From the NCBI GenBank assembly GCA_947074205.1, contig CAMTOQ010000022.1:1-48058 (forward strand): a DNA stretch of 48,058 nt. Reading direction: 5' to 3'. The notes under the pieces are model-generated. The model was not told the origin of the DNA and ran no database searches. It saw only the letters and a program-made list of their open reading frames with translations. Source of the stretch: an uncultured Bacteroides sp. (GTDB taxonomy: Bacteria; Bacteroidota; Bacteroidia; Bacteroidales; Bacteroidaceae). Of this stretch, positions 9,736 through 19,310 are shown in pieces. How positions within the stretch are numbered: position 1 is the stretch's first letter; each line of letters opens with the position of its first letter. Made by a program: the position numbers and the translations under genes.

Positions 9736-11139
9736 ATGAAGAAAGATAATTATATAATAATCAGTTTGTTCATGAGTCTACTAGCAATGACAGCCTGTAG
9801 TGATGATAATTATAACGGTATAGATAATAGTGGGGAAGTTAAGATTATCTCTTTTAGTGATAATCTTGCAAAACTAATTACCGTAAATGAACTTAATGGC
9901 AGTATCGAACTGATTTATCCATCAAGTACTAATTTGACCACTCTTTCACCCTCCCTTCAACTTTCTGAAGGTGCACGCGTTCTCACACCAGAGAATCCAG
10001 AGGGGCCTATCGATTTATCAAACATTACCAGCTATCGTATCGTAAATGGCAACCTTTATCATGATTACAAGGTGCTGGCTCAACATGTGTCAGATATCGC
10101 TAAAATAGAGTCGTTTGCTATAGGTCGATATAAAGGAAGTATTGATCATTCAACACGCTCCATTAAAATTAATTATCCTATAGGAGAAAGTCTGGACGCT
10201 TTGATTCCTACTCTTACAGTTAACGATGGAGCTAAATTAATGACTTCGCTTAGTGCACCATTTAACTTTACAGAACCGGTAGATTTTGTAATGACTTATA
10301 TGGATGAAACTTTCACCTACACAGCGTCTGTTATTCCAACTGTATTTGTACCAATGGCATTCCTTGGCGAGGCAGCTTCTGCCAATCTATTAAGTAATAA
10401 TGATGAGAAAAAAGCATGGGAATGGATGAAGGAGAACTACGAAACTGCTGAATACCTATCATTTGATGATATTAAAGCTGGCAAAGACCTAACAAAGTAT
10501 AGGGTTATCTGGTATCATTATGACTCTTATGGTGTTGGAGGTGATCCGGTAGCTCCAGACGTTGCAAATCATCCATTAGTAATATCTGCTCTTAATGACT
10601 ATCTAGCGCAAAAGGGAAATATGTTCCTTAGCTCTGCCGGTATGGCATTAGGTAAATTACTTAAGATATCCAAAGATGGCAACATGTTCAATAATGCATG
10701 GGGATTTGATAATGAACCCTTCAACGTGAGCGATGGTAATGGTTATGGATGGGGACTACGAGTTACCGACCATATAATCTTTAACGGCTTGCGCAAACCA
10801 GTTGGAGAAACGAATCGCGTATTCATTTTAAGTAATGGTTGTACAACGCGTGGTCATAATGTACGTTGGAACCTAAAGGCCGATTGGACACCACAATATC
10901 TAGGACGTGACACTTGGATGGAAACAAATGGGGGTAAGCAATTGGCAGACTTGCACTGGGCTGACAATATGGATGAGACCTCGGTTATCACCGAATATGA
11001 AAAGAATGCAGAAAGAGGAACTGTCATAACTTGTGGTGCTGAATCATACGATTGGTATGAAGACAACTACCCAAGTAATACTTTCCGTGATAACTTGGAG
11101 CTATTGACTCAAAATATCCTTAATTATTTAATTGATTAG
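9736..11139 (+). CDS. Surface glycan-binding lipoprotein of the fructan locus (SGBP)
   Basis: A 467-residue lipoprotein with signal and lipobox LLAMTAC. After the cysteine comes a short acidic spacer (SDDNYNG). Two beta-sandwich-like repeats of about 80 residues follow: residues 33-115 and 116-205, with related phrases such as SIELIYPSSTNLTTLSPSLQ and SIKINYPIGESLDALIPTL. Residues 210-467 form a larger C-terminal domain rich in Trp, Tyr and Gly, resembling the DUF4960-type region found in Bacteroides levan-binding proteins (BT1761 occupies this position). No catalytic motif is visible. Probable role: holding levan or inulin chains at the surface for the neighbouring endo-enzyme and SusCD. The function rests on position and architecture. 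Confidence 0.75.
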   Translation: MKKDNYIIISLFMSLLAMTACSDDNYNGIDNSGEVKIISFSDNLAKLITVNELNGSIELIYPSSTNLTTLSPSLQLSEGARVLTPENPEGPIDLSNITSYRIVNGNLYHDYKVLAQHVSDIAKIESFAIGRYKGSIDHSTRSIKINYPIGESLDALIPTLTVNDGAKLMTSLSAPFNFTEPVDFVMTYMDETFTYTASVIPTVFVPMAFLGEAASANLLSNNDEKKAWEWMKENYETAEYLSFDDIKAGKDLTKYRVIWYHYDSYGVGGDPVAPDVANHPLVISALNDYLAQKGNMFLSSAGMALGKLLKISKDGNMFNNAWGFDNEPFNVSDGNGYGWGLRVTDHIIFNGLRKPVGETNRVFILSNGCTTRGHNVRWNLKADWTPQYLGRDTWMETNGGKQLADLHWADNMDETSVITEYEKNAERGTVITCGAESYDWYEDNYPSNTFRDNLELLTQNILNYLID

Positions 11140-11162
11140 TAACTTACCCTTAAAGAAAGATT

Positions 11163-12686
11163 ATGAAGAACTTAACTTGTCTGTATACTCTACTAGCCGC
11201 TGGATTTACTCTAGCGGCATGTAGTGATCATGATTATATTTGCAATGATCCCGAAGCTGACCTTAATGCGCCAGCCTATCACGATGTGAACGACCTATAC
11301 CAAACATATAATTTGTTTTGGAAACCTGCTGATGGATGGGTAGGTGATCCAATGCCATTCTATGAGAATGGGCAGTATTATGTAATGTATCTTCACGATG
11401 CACGCGATGGTGGAGATACTTTCCACCCATTTGCTATGGCATCAACAACAGATTTTACATCGTTCACTGATCACGGTATTGTTGTGCCTTGCGGTGCAGA
11501 TAATAGCCAGGAAGATGCTTTAGGTACTGGCTCGACTATAAAAGTGGGAGATACCTATTACACCTATTATACTGGTCATAATAATAATCTTTGGCCAGCA
11601 GAGAAAATATATTTAGCAACTTCCAAGGATTTGCTCACCTGGACTAAACAAACAGATTTCGTGCTTGAAGCACCACTTAATGATGTGGATCGCAATGAGT
11701 TTCGTGACCCTTTTATCTTGAAAGAGGATGACGTATATAAAATGCTTATCACAAGTCGTGCTTATGTATCCGCAGTCAATGATTGGCAGGCTGTGATATT
11801 GCAATATTCATCTACTGATATGCTGAATTGGAGTTTGGAAGATCCTTTTTACTACAATGGTGAGCGCATGCTAGAATGTCCTGACGTATTCACTATGGGA
11901 AACTATCAGTATCTAATATATTCTAATTGGGACTGGGCAGAAACTGATAGACGTACGCGTTATGTCTATCGGGAAGCGGGTAGCAATACTTGGATCACTC
12001 CTGAACAACCCGCTCTCGATGACCATTTTTTCTATGCAGGAAAAACTGCGGGCGAAGGTAGTGAACGTTATCTTTTTGGATGGTGCTATACACGCGAAAA
12101 CCATAAAGATAGTGGTAGTAAGGTGTGGGGTGGCTCTCTTGTTGTTCATAAGTTGCTTCAAAATAGTGATGGTACACTTAAAGTGGCTATACCAACACCT
12201 ATCTGTTCTGCCCTTTCGTCAGAAATAGATTTATTAGGTAAAGTAATGGATGGGGCCTCATATAGTAACAGTCAATATGTTCTAAAAAGTAGTGGAGAGA
12301 GTAAGGCTGTAGCAGTTTTCGATGGAATAAGAGATGCATATCGCATACATGGAACATTGAACACAGGGAGTTCTCAACGCTGCGGATTCGAATTCGGAGC
12401 AAGTGGAAATCGCTCCGAAGTACATGATTTGGTATTTGATATGCAAGCAAGTACATTAAATCTGGAACGGATTCTGAATGGACAAACTGTAGCAGTTGTT
12501 AGCTCTGTCAATCTGCCGCAAGGGAATGAGTTTGATATAGATATAATCGTCGAGAATGCAGTTTGTGTCGCCTATATTAACGGCGAAAAAGCTTTGACTA
12601 ATCGTATTTATCAGATGAACCGAAACGGTTGGGGATTATTTACTCAAGATGGTGAAGCTACTTTCAGTATAAAAGCATACAAATAA
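11163..12686 (+). CDS. Surface GH32 endo-levanase-type enzyme
   Basis: A 507-residue lipoprotein (lipobox LAAC, C20) with a GH32 catalytic domain. Key residues are D62 in GWVGDPMPF replacing the usual WMNDPNG, RDP at 181-183, and ECPDV with E238 as acid/base. The altered nucleophile motif and the surface location match the BT1760-type endo-levanases of Bacteroides rather than exo-fructosidases. Residues about 350-507 form the C-terminal beta-sandwich. It closes the susCD-SGBP operon, 23 bp after the SGBP gene. Its role is to cut long fructan outside the cell into oligosaccharides for SusCD. The endo mode is inferred from motif and context; activity on inulin rather than levan cannot be excluded. 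Confidence 0.88.
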   Translation: MKNLTCLYTLLAAGFTLAACSDHDYICNDPEADLNAPAYHDVNDLYQTYNLFWKPADGWVGDPMPFYENGQYYVMYLHDARDGGDTFHPFAMASTTDFTSFTDHGIVVPCGADNSQEDALGTGSTIKVGDTYYTYYTGHNNNLWPAEKIYLATSKDLLTWTKQTDFVLEAPLNDVDRNEFRDPFILKEDDVYKMLITSRAYVSAVNDWQAVILQYSSTDMLNWSLEDPFYYNGERMLECPDVFTMGNYQYLIYSNWDWAETDRRTRYVYREAGSNTWITPEQPALDDHFFYAGKTAGEGSERYLFGWCYTRENHKDSGSKVWGGSLVVHKLLQNSDGTLKVAIPTPICSALSSEIDLLGKVMDGASYSNSQYVLKSSGESKAVAVFDGIRDAYRIHGTLNTGSSQRCGFEFGASGNRSEVHDLVFDMQASTLNLERILNGQTVAVVSSVNLPQGNEFDIDIIVENAVCVAYINGEKALTNRIYQMNRNGWGLFTQDGEATFSIKAYK

Positions 12687-12781
12687 TCCCACTATTTAAA
12701 TTAAAATTTTGTGTAGAGGCCATAAAAGTTTATCTAGGCTACTACATATCTTTTAAGCGGCCAAGAAGCTCAATTCTTGAT

Positions 12782-12852
12782 AAGGCTCTTTAACGAATCA
12801 CTCAGGCAGTGCACTAAATATGTGCTAAACCTCAGCTTCGTTAAAGAGCCTT
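12782..12852. repeat. Large palindrome with perfect 15-bp arms
   Basis: Arms AAGGCTCTTTAACGA (12782-12796) and TCGTTAAAGAGCCTT (12838-12852) are exact reverse complements. The 41-nt interior can form a second small hairpin (GCAC-taaatat-GTGC). On the plus strand a run of T begins about 20 nt after the right arm, too far for a standard terminator. It may still end the levanase transcript or be a remnant of a mobile repeat. Confidence 0.7.
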
Positions 12853-12971
12853 AGTCGTTCCTTTAAGCTGTTCTTTTTTTACAACAAGAAACTGATACGA
12901 TAGAATCAGCTAAATGTTGAGCCTCGGATGAATAGCTTTTAGATAATAGTGTGATAATCTAATAAAATTCC

Positions 12972-12979
12972 TATTTTTG
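12972..12979 (+). promoter_or_regulatory. Candidate -7 element for the pdxJ operon
   Basis: TATTTTTG matches TAnnTTTG exactly and lies 21 nt before the ATG at 13001, giving a short leader. This argues against the upstream in-frame TTG at 12977, which overlaps the element. Confidence 0.45.
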
Positions 12980-13000
12980 CAGCAAACAACGATTAAATCA

Positions 13001-13717
13001 ATGACTAAGCTAAGTGTTAATATTAATAAGGTGGCGACCCTGCGCAACGCACGTGGTTTCAATGTTCCGGATGTAGTGCAAGTTGCACTAGACTGCGAAC
13101 GTTTTGGGGCAGATGGTATTACTGTGCACCCTCGACCTGACGAACGACACATCACCATGAAGGATGTTTACGACCTCAAAGCTGTACTCCGCACAGAGTT
13201 CAACATAGAAGGCTATCCATCTCCAGAATTTATTGACCTTGTGCTCAAGGCCAAACCTCATCAAGTGACCTTGGTTCCCGATACTCCGGAACAGTTGACT
13301 TCAAATGCCGGTTGGGATACAAAAACTCACCTTTCATTCTTGAAAGAGGTGCTCGACACATTTAGCAGTGCGGGCGTACGTACTTCTCTTTTTGTGTCTA
13401 CCGATGTCGAAATGATTGAGTTTGCTGCAAAAGCTGGCACCGATCGTGTAGAACTTTACACTGAACCTTACGCTTCTGCTTTCCCAAAGAATCCCGAGGC
13501 TGCGGTGGCTCCTTTCGTAGAAGCGGCCAATGCTGCTCGTAAACTTGGCTTAGGGCTTAATGCCGGTCATGATTTAAGTCTACAAAATCTGAATTACTTC
13601 TTTACGAACGTTCCTGGCCTTGACGAAGTTTCTATAGGTCATGCACTGATAAGCGATGCCCTCTACCTTGGGCTAGAACAGACTATTCACGAATATAAGA
13701 AATGTTTAAACCGATGA
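13001..13717 (+). CDS. pdxJ: Pyridoxine 5'-phosphate synthase
   Basis: PdxJ condenses 1-deoxy-D-xylulose 5-phosphate with 3-amino-2-oxopropyl phosphate to pyridoxine 5'-phosphate, the last ring-forming step of the DXP-dependent B6 pathway. The ATG at 13001 gives 238 residues beginning [19 protein letters not shown], the usual N-terminus. An in-frame TTG eight codons upstream is unlikely because it lies inside the probable promoter. Catalytic residues are in place: H43 in [11 protein letters not shown]70 in FNIEGYP, H190 in NAGHDL. Its stop overlaps the next start as ATGA, so it heads the exbB-exbD-tonB-DJ-1-ispD-recG run. Confidence 0.95.
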   Translation: MTKLSVNINKVATLRNARGFNVPDVVQVALDCERFGADGITVHPRPDERHITMKDVYDLKAVLRTEFNIEGYPSPEFIDLVLKAKPHQVTLVPDTPEQLTSNAGWDTKTHLSFLKEVLDTFSSAGVRTSLFVSTDVEMIEFAAKAGTDRVELYTEPYASAFPKNPEAAVAPFVEAANAARKLGLGLNAGHDLSLQNLNYFFTNVPGLDEVSIGHALISDALYLGLEQTIHEYKKCLNR

Positions 13718-14433
13718 GTCTTTTACTTTTTCTGCAAAGCGCAATCAATACAACAGAAACTGTTGTGCCTATCGAGACTGAAATAGAAGTGCTACCAACC
13801 GAAGTGGAAATGAATCTACTTGATATCGCTTTCAAAGGTGGTTGGATTATGATTGTTTTGGGTATCCTTTCTGTCATTTGCTTCTACATCTTTTTCGAAC
13901 GTTTATACACCATCAGCAAAGCCAATAAAGAGGATCCCTCTTTTATGGATCGTATCAAGGATTATATCTATCAAGGAGATATTAAAACTGCTCTCAATTA
14001 CAGTAAAAGTGTGGAAACACCATCGGCTCGTATGATTGAGAAGGGTATCACTCGACTTGGTAGACCTATTCAAGATGTGCAGGGTGCTATTGAGAATGTG
14101 GGCAATATTGAGGTGGCTAAGTTAGAAAAAGGACTCCCTATCATGGCGACTATTGCCGCCGGAGCACCTATGATTGGTTTCTTGGGTACAGTTATCGGTA
14201 TGGTTCGTGCCTTCTTTGCTATGGCAAACGCGGGTAGTGGCAATATTGATATATCATTGTTATCAGGAGGTATCTATGAGGCAATGATCACCACTGTAGC
14301 TGGTTTGCTGGTAGGTATCTTGGCTATGTTTGCCTACAATTATCTTGTAATGTTGGTCGATCGCGTAGTCAATAAGATGGAATCACGCACTATGGATTTT
14401 ATGGATTTGCTCAACGAACCCATTAAAAAGTAG
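13714..14433 (+). CDS. exbB: ExbB/TolQ-family proton-channel protein
   Basis: A MotA/TolQ/ExbB family inner-membrane protein, 239 residues from the ATG at 13714, which overlaps the pdxJ stop as ATGA. An ATG four codons upstream is possible but lies inside pdxJ. One hydrophobic segment near residues 45-65 ([17 protein letters not shown]), a cytoplasmic loop, then two more helices near 145-165 ([17 protein letters not shown]) and 180-205 carry the family pattern. With the following exbD and tonB genes it should form the proton-driven motor that energises TonB-dependent transporters such as the SusC protein in this window. Confidence 0.9.
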   Translation: MSLLLFLQSAINTTETVVPIETEIEVLPTEVEMNLLDIAFKGGWIMIVLGILSVICFYIFFERLYTISKANKEDPSFMDRIKDYIYQGDIKTALNYSKSVETPSARMIEKGITRLGRPIQDVQGAIENVGNIEVAKLEKGLPIMATIAAGAPMIGFLGTVIGMVRAFFAMANAGSGNIDISLLSGGIYEAMITTVAGLLVGILAMFAYNYLVMLVDRVVNKMESRTMDFMDLLNEPIKK

Positions 14434-14440
14434 TTGAAAG

Positions 14441-14860
14441 ATGGCATTAAAGCGAAGAACAAAAATAACGCCGGTGTTTAGTATGGCTTCCATGACGGAT
14501 GTCATCTTCTTGCTGCTCATCTTCTTTATGATTACATCTACGTTGGTGACGCCCAATGCCATCAATGTGTTGCTACCCCAGGGCAAGCAGCAGACCAATG
14601 CTCGTCCCCTGAGCCGTGTCATTATCGATAAGAATCTGAACTACTTTGTAGCTTTTGGTAGCGAAAAGGAGCAATCCATCTCACCCGATGATTTAACCCC
14701 TTTCCTGCAAGAATGTGCAGCGAAGGCACCCGAAATGTTTGTGGCACTCTATGCCGATGAAACAGTGCCTTACAAAGAGATTGTGCGTGTACTCAATATA
14801 GCCAATGATAACCAGTTTAAGATGGTTTTGGCTACTCGACCACCCGAAAGAAACCGTTGA
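14441..14860 (+). CDS. exbD: ExbD/TolR-family protein
   Basis: A 139-residue biopolymer-transport protein. A short basic N-terminus precedes the single transmembrane helix (residues about 18-38), which carries the conserved aspartate D20 in MTDVIFLLLIFFM, the residue used in proton translocation. The rest is a small periplasmic domain. It sits 7 bp after exbB, and its stop overlaps the next start by one base (TGATG), indicating translational coupling within the ExbB-ExbD-TonB set. Confidence 0.92.
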   Translation: MALKRRTKITPVFSMASMTDVIFLLLIFFMITSTLVTPNAINVLLPQGKQQTNARPLSRVIIDKNLNYFVAFGSEKEQSISPDDLTPFLQECAAKAPEMFVALYADETVPYKEIVRVLNIANDNQFKMVLATRPPERNR

Positions 14861-15738
14861 TGGACAATAAGAAGAGAGCGAAATATTATGGTATTATAGG
14901 TACGGCAGCGCTTCATATAGCACTGTTGGCCGTATTGCTTTTGCTGGCCTTCTCAACTCCTTCCGTTGACGAAGACGGTGGAGTTCCCGTGTTGATGGGA
15001 AGTGATGATGCATGGACTGCACAAGCCGCCAAGGATGGCTTAGTGGATGTCGATGTGTTGACCGAGACTGTACTGCCTCCACCCACTCCCACACCCTCTA
15101 CAGATGCAGAGGAACTGATTACTCAAACTATAGAGGAAACAGTGGCTATCGAATCGGTAGAGAAGAAGACAGAGAAGAAAAAAGAACCGCAACCCAAGCC
15201 GGAACCTGTCAAGAAAGAGACTCCTCAACCAAAACCAGAAAAGACCCGCGAAGAGATCGAGGCTGAAGCTAAACGCATTGCCGAGGAGAAAGCCGAACGC
15301 GAACGTAAGGAGGCTGCCGAACGTGCTGCTAAACGTGTGTCGGGTGCATTTGGTAAAGGCGCAGGTATGAATACCGGTGGTGCCGATGCCGGCTCTACGC
15401 AAGGCAAAGGTGGTGCGGGAACAGGAAATGCCGACCACGGTGCATTGACAGGTAGTGGTGGCTATGGTGAGTACGATCTTCAAGGCCGATCAATAGGTGG
15501 AAGTGGTTTGCCTCGCCCTGAAGGCAACTTTCAAGAAGAGGGAACTGTTGTTATATCTATCACTGTGAATCCACAGGGTAGGGTGATTGATGCTAGCTTC
15601 GACCCCCGACGTACCAATACCGTTGATCCTCGTTTGCGCAAAGCTGCAATGGATGCTGCACGTAAGGCACGCTTTAACGAGGTGACTACCGTAAATAATC
15701 AAGTAGGTACAGTAACCTACTATTTCAAATTGAGATAA
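14860..15738 (+). CDS. tonB: TonB-family energy transducer
   Basis: A 292-residue protein with one N-terminal membrane helix (residues about 10-32), then a long periplasmic linker. Residues 65-150 are rich in Pro, Lys and Glu (PKPEPVKKETPQPKPEK), including a charged helix; residues 150-215 are Gly-rich. A C-terminal TonB-like domain (about 220-292) contains GTVVISITVNPQGRVIDASFDP and ends VGTVTYYFKLR. It would carry force from ExbBD to outer-membrane receptors. The ATG at 14860 overlaps the exbD stop; a TTG one codon earlier lies inside exbD and is less likely. The linker has some TolA-like character, but the C-terminus supports TonB. Confidence 0.88.
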   Translation: MDNKKRAKYYGIIGTAALHIALLAVLLLLAFSTPSVDEDGGVPVLMGSDDAWTAQAAKDGLVDVDVLTETVLPPPTPTPSTDAEELITQTIEETVAIESVEKKTEKKKEPQPKPEPVKKETPQPKPEKTREEIEAEAKRIAEEKAERERKEAAERAAKRVSGAFGKGAGMNTGGADAGSTQGKGGAGTGNADHGALTGSGGYGEYDLQGRSIGGSGLPRPEGNFQEEGTVVISITVNPQGRVIDASFDPRRTNTVDPRLRKAAMDAARKARFNEVTTVNNQVGTVTYYFKLR

Positions 15739-15774
15739 CTAATCAAGATATAAAACCTTTAATATAGTTCAAAG

Positions 15775-16326
15775 ATGAAGACAGTTTATGTATTTTTTGC
15801 TGATGGATTCGAAGAAATCGAAGCCCTTACCGCTGTAGACGTTTTAAGACGTGCAGGTATGAATGTGAATATCGTTTCGGTTACAGAAGATGAGATTGTA
15901 AAAGGTGCACACGGTGTATCGGTCTTTTGTGATGTAAACTTTGTCAACTGCGACTTCTATAATGCTGACCTATTGTTGCTTCCGGGTGGTATGCCTGGTG
16001 CCGACACGCTAGCTAAGCACAAAGGTTTAAGCAAGCTTTTGACTAAGTTTGCCCAAGAAGGTAAACTGATTGCTGCCATTTGTGCGGCACCAATGGCTCT
16101 TGGCAACTTGGGTCTGCTCCAAGGTTATAAGGCTACTTGTTATCCTGGCTTCGAGCAATACCTCACCGGTGCTATCCTAGAAGATAAACCAGTGGTGCAC
16201 GATCGTAATATCATTACTGGTAGTGGTCCAGGTGCTGCTCTACACTTCGCTTTGAAAATTGTTTCAGTGATGCTGGGCAAGGATAAGGCCGACGAACTTC
16301 ACGACGGTATGGTTGTAAAAAGCTAA
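15775..16326 (+). CDS. DJ-1/ThiJ/PfpI-family protein
   Basis: A 183-residue protein close in pattern to bacterial YajL/DJ-1: a FFADGFEEIEALTAVDVLRR start with E14-E15, GGMPGADTL near residue 71, and the nucleophile-elbow cysteine C103 in AAICAAPMALGNLG. Members act as cysteine-dependent chaperones, deglycases or oxidative-stress proteins; the precise activity is debated even for studied members. It lies in the pdxJ-recG run, 36 bp after tonB and 9 bp before ispD. It is complete, with normal length and key cysteine. Confidence 0.9.
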   Translation: MKTVYVFFADGFEEIEALTAVDVLRRAGMNVNIVSVTEDEIVKGAHGVSVFCDVNFVNCDFYNADLLLLPGGMPGADTLAKHKGLSKLLTKFAQEGKLIAAICAAPMALGNLGLLQGYKATCYPGFEQYLTGAILEDKPVVHDRNIITGSGPGAALHFALKIVSVMLGKDKADELHDGMVVKS

Positions 16327-16335
16327 GATCTCCGA

Positions 16336-16998
16336 ATGAAATTTACTGCCATTATAGTTGCCGGTGGTTCGGGAATGCGTATGGGGGCTGAGGTGCCCAA
16401 ACAGTTTCTTCCTATTGGCAATAAACCCATATTGATGCATACACTAGAGGCTTTCCATCGTTTCGATAGAACGATGGAAATCATTCTAGTATTACCCCAA
16501 AGCCAACAACAATATTGGTCTACTCTATGCAGTGAGTACGCATTCACTCTTCCTCATCGGGTAGTCGATGGTGGCGAAACCCGCTTCCACTCTGTGTTCA
16601 ATGGCTTACAACAAGCCACGGGCCACTATGTTGCAGTGCACGATGGGGTGCGTCCTTTTGTGTCGGCAGAGGTTATCAACCGTTGCTTTGAAGAGGCGCA
16701 ACGCACCAAAGCAGTAATTCCGGTAATAGATGTCTACGAATCTCTTCGCCAGGTGTGCGATTCTCAGCTCAGTGTGGCTGTAGACCGCAGCCAATTCAAA
16801 TTGGTGCAGACACCACAAGTATTCGAGGCCAACTTGTTGCGCAGCGCATATCAACAACCCTTCAATCCTCTTTTTACGGATGATGCTTCGGTGGTTGAGG
16901 CCTATGGCGCCACTATTGCATTAGTTCCCGGCAATCGTGAGAACATTAAGATTACCACTCCTTTTGATTTACAGATTAGCTCGGCACTTCTAGGATGA
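16336..16998 (+). CDS. ispD: 2-C-methyl-D-erythritol 4-phosphate cytidylyltransferase
   Basis: IspD transfers CMP from CTP to methylerythritol phosphate in the non-mevalonate isoprenoid pathway. The 220-residue protein carries the nucleotide-binding start [12 protein letters not shown], then [18 protein letters not shown], the [11 protein letters not shown] stretch and a late [14 protein letters not shown] motif, all diagnostic. IspF is not adjacent. Its stop overlaps the recG start as ATGA, indicating coupling with the helicase gene despite unrelated functions. Confidence 0.95.
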   Translation: MKFTAIIVAGGSGMRMGAEVPKQFLPIGNKPILMHTLEAFHRFDRTMEIILVLPQSQQQYWSTLCSEYAFTLPHRVVDGGETRFHSVFNGLQQATGHYVAVHDGVRPFVSAEVINRCFEEAQRTKAVIPVIDVYESLRQVCDSQLSVAVDRSQFKLVQTPQVFEANLLRSAYQQPFNPLFTDDASVVEAYGATIALVPGNRENIKITTPFDLQISSALLG

Positions 16999-19091
16999 TC
17001 GATTTAACCGCACGCGATATAAAATATATTACCGGTGTAGGTCCACAAAAAGCAGAAATACTTCAAAAAGAACTGCAAATATCTTCCCTACACGATCTCA
17101 TCTACTATTTCCCGTATAAATATGTAGACCGAAGCCGCATATACCAAGTTAGCGAGCTCAACGGTTCTATGCCCTATATCCAGCTCAAAGGTAAGATTAT
17201 TGGTTTCGAAACCTTTGGAGAAGGTCGTCAACGCCGCTTGGTAGCCCATTTCAACGATGGCACCGGCACAGTAGATTTAGTCTGGTTCCAAAGCATCAAA
17301 TATATCACTAGTCGCTATAAGCTGCATCAAGAGTATATCGTGTTTGGCCGCCCCACTGTCTTCAATGGCCGTGTCAATGTGGCTCATCCCGATATCGATA
17401 AACCCGAGGATCTGAAACTTACCTCTAAAGGTTTACAGCCCTACTATAACACCACCGAGCGGATGAAGCGTAGCTTTTTAGCTTCGCCGGCTTTGGCGCG
17501 TATTATCGCAATTGCTTTGCAAGGCATCACCGAACCTTTGCGCGAGACTCTACCTCAGTGGTTGCTGTCACAGTATCATCTGATGCCACTCACGGAGGCT
17601 ATCAACACGGTGCATTTCCCTACTAGCCCCGATGCCTTGCGCAAAGCTGAGTATCGCTTGAAATTCGAGGAACTCTTCTATATTCAGCTAGCTATTCTTC
17701 GCTATGCCAAGGACAGACAATTGCGCTATCGCGGTTATGTGTTTAGCAAAGTTGGCGATCATTTCAACACCTTTTACTCTCGCTATTTGCCCTTCGAACT
17801 GACAGGGGCACAGAAACGTGTGCTCAAAGAGATTCGACAGGACGTGGGAACGGGTAGACAGATGAATAGATTGGTGCAGGGCGATGTAGGTAGTGGTAAG
17901 ACCTTAGTAGCCTTGATGAGTATGTTGTTGGCCATTGACAATAAGTTTCAGGCTTGTATGATGGCGCCTACCGAGATCTTGGCCAATCAGCACTACGAAA
18001 CCATTTGTGCATTCTTGAAAGATATGGATATCCGCGTGGAGCTGCTCACCGGTTCCATTAAAGGTAAAAAGCGAAAGGAGATACACGAAGGTCTGCTCAA
18101 TGGCGATATTGATATCCTTGTGGGTACCCATGCCGTGATCGAGGATACTGTACAGTTTGCCTCTTTAGGACTAGCCGTAATCGATGAGCAGCACCGTTTT
18201 GGTGTGGCACAGCGTGCACAGCTTTGGCATAAAAATACCTATCCGCCTCACGTGTTGGTGATGACGGCTACACCTATACCTCGCACACTTGCTATGACTC
18301 TTTATGGCGACTTGGATGTATCGATTATTGATGAACTTCCTCCCGGTCGTAAGCCGATTCAAACCATTCATCAGTTTGACAATCGCCGTGAAAGTATGTA
18401 CCAAAGTGTACGCAATCAAATAGCCGAAGGTCGTCAAGTCTATATCGTCTATCCCTTGATAAAAGAGAGCGAGAAGATCGATTTGAAGAACTTAGAAGAG
18501 GGATATCATCAGATCTGCGAAGCTTTTCCCGAAGCTAAGGTATGCAAAGTGCATGGCAAGATGAAGCCTGTCGAAAAAGATGCGGAGATGCAAACATTTA
18601 TCTCAGGCGAATCACAAATTATGGTGGCAACTACCGTTATCGAAGTGGGGGTGAATGTGCCCAATGCATCTGTTATGATTATCGAGAATGCCGAACGTTT
18701 TGGACTCTCACAACTTCATCAGCTGCGTGGCCGAGTAGGTCGTGGTGCCGATCAGTCTTATTGTATTTTGGTGACAAAATATCAGTTGGCCGAAGATACC
18801 CGTAAACGTCTCGAAATTATGGTACGTACCAACGATGGTTTTGAGATAGCCGAAGCCGATTTAAAGCTTCGTGGACCGGGTGACTTAGAAGGCACTCAGC
18901 AGAGTGGGGTGGCGTTTGACCTCAAGATAGCAGATATTGCTAGAGACGGACAGCTGTTGCAGTATGTACGCGAGATTGCACAGGCCATAGTTGATGAAGA
19001 TCCTCAAGGTGTGCTCCCTAAAAACGATACACTTTGGGCGCAACTTAACGCACTTAAGAAGTCAAATGTTAATTGGGCCTCTATCAGCTAG
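16995..19091 (+). CDS. recG: ATP-dependent DNA helicase RecG
   Basis: A 698-residue branched-DNA helicase that remodels stalled forks and Holliday junctions. An N-terminal wedge (OB-fold) domain of about residues 60-160 is followed by the helicase core: Walker A GDVGSGKT near residue 296, DEQH at about 397-400, TATPIPRTL motif III, and the C-terminal motifs [14 protein letters not shown] and QLRGRVGRG. Length and motif order are normal. It ends the pdxJ operon-like run; the next gene is 219 bp away. Confidence 0.96.
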   Translation: MIDLTARDIKYITGVGPQKAEILQKELQISSLHDLIYYFPYKYVDRSRIYQVSELNGSMPYIQLKGKIIGFETFGEGRQRRLVAHFNDGTGTVDLVWFQSIKYITSRYKLHQEYIVFGRPTVFNGRVNVAHPDIDKPEDLKLTSKGLQPYYNTTERMKRSFLASPALARIIAIALQGITEPLRETLPQWLLSQYHLMPLTEAINTVHFPTSPDALRKAEYRLKFEELFYIQLAILRYAKDRQLRYRGYVFSKVGDHFNTFYSRYLPFELTGAQKRVLKEIRQDVGTGRQMNRLVQGDVGSGKTLVALMSMLLAIDNKFQACMMAPTEILANQHYETICAFLKDMDIRVELLTGSIKGKKRKEIHEGLLNGDIDILVGTHAVIEDTVQFASLGLAVIDEQHRFGVAQRAQLWHKNTYPPHVLVMTATPIPRTLAMTLYGDLDVSIIDELPPGRKPIQTIHQFDNRRESMYQSVRNQIAEGRQVYIVYPLIKESEKIDLKNLEEGYHQICEAFPEAKVCKVHGKMKPVEKDAEMQTFISGESQIMVATTVIEVGVNVPNASVMIIENAERFGLSQLHQLRGRVGRGADQSYCILVTKYQLAEDTRKRLEIMVRTNDGFEIAEADLKLRGPGDLEGTQQSGVAFDLKIADIARDGQLLQYVREIAQAIVDEDPQGVLPKNDTLWAQLNALKKSNVNWASIS

Positions 19092-19252
19092 CTCTACTCA
19101 TAAAAACGATAGTTGATAAATTGATATGTTGCATAACATATATACTCCTTCAATCCCTTAACATAAGCCGGTTTCAACTATAAAAATGCTATAGATAGGG
19201 CTTTTTGCTGCAAATTTAGTTAAGCTAATTTCTTGTTTGTTTGATAAAATGC

Positions 19253-19260
19253 TATCTTTA
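19253..19260 (+). promoter_or_regulatory. Candidate -7 element for ndk
   Basis: TATCTTTA matches seven of eight bases of TAnnTTTG in the 219-bp spacer after recG and lies 50 nt before the ndk ATG. A TTG 17 nt upstream could serve as a weak -33. Nothing else stands out in this spacer. Confidence 0.35.
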
Positions 19261-19310
19261 CGGTGTAATGTAAAAATAGACCACGATAGTCTCTATAATT
19301 CTCTATCACT

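Larger units (their letters stand above)
12687..13000. other. Spacer between the fructan locus and pdxJ
   Basis: A 314-bp region with no convincing gene. It contains a 6-bp hairpin (CAAGAA 12762-12767, TTCTTG 12774-12779), a much larger 71-bp palindrome (12782-12852, listed separately), a T-run at about 12872-12879, and a candidate pdxJ promoter near its right end. Confidence 0.6.

Noticed and set aside
12782..12852. Integron attC site (size and GTTAAAG/CTTTAAC arms look similar)
   Set aside because: The core does not meet GTTRRRY/RYYYAAC at the outer base, there are no extrahelical bases in the arms, and there is no integrase or cassette structure nearby.
15040..15483. 147-codon minus-strand frame inside tonB
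   Set aside because: It is antisense to the Pro/Lys/Glu- and Gly-rich linker, whose biased composition leaves the opposite frame open by chance.
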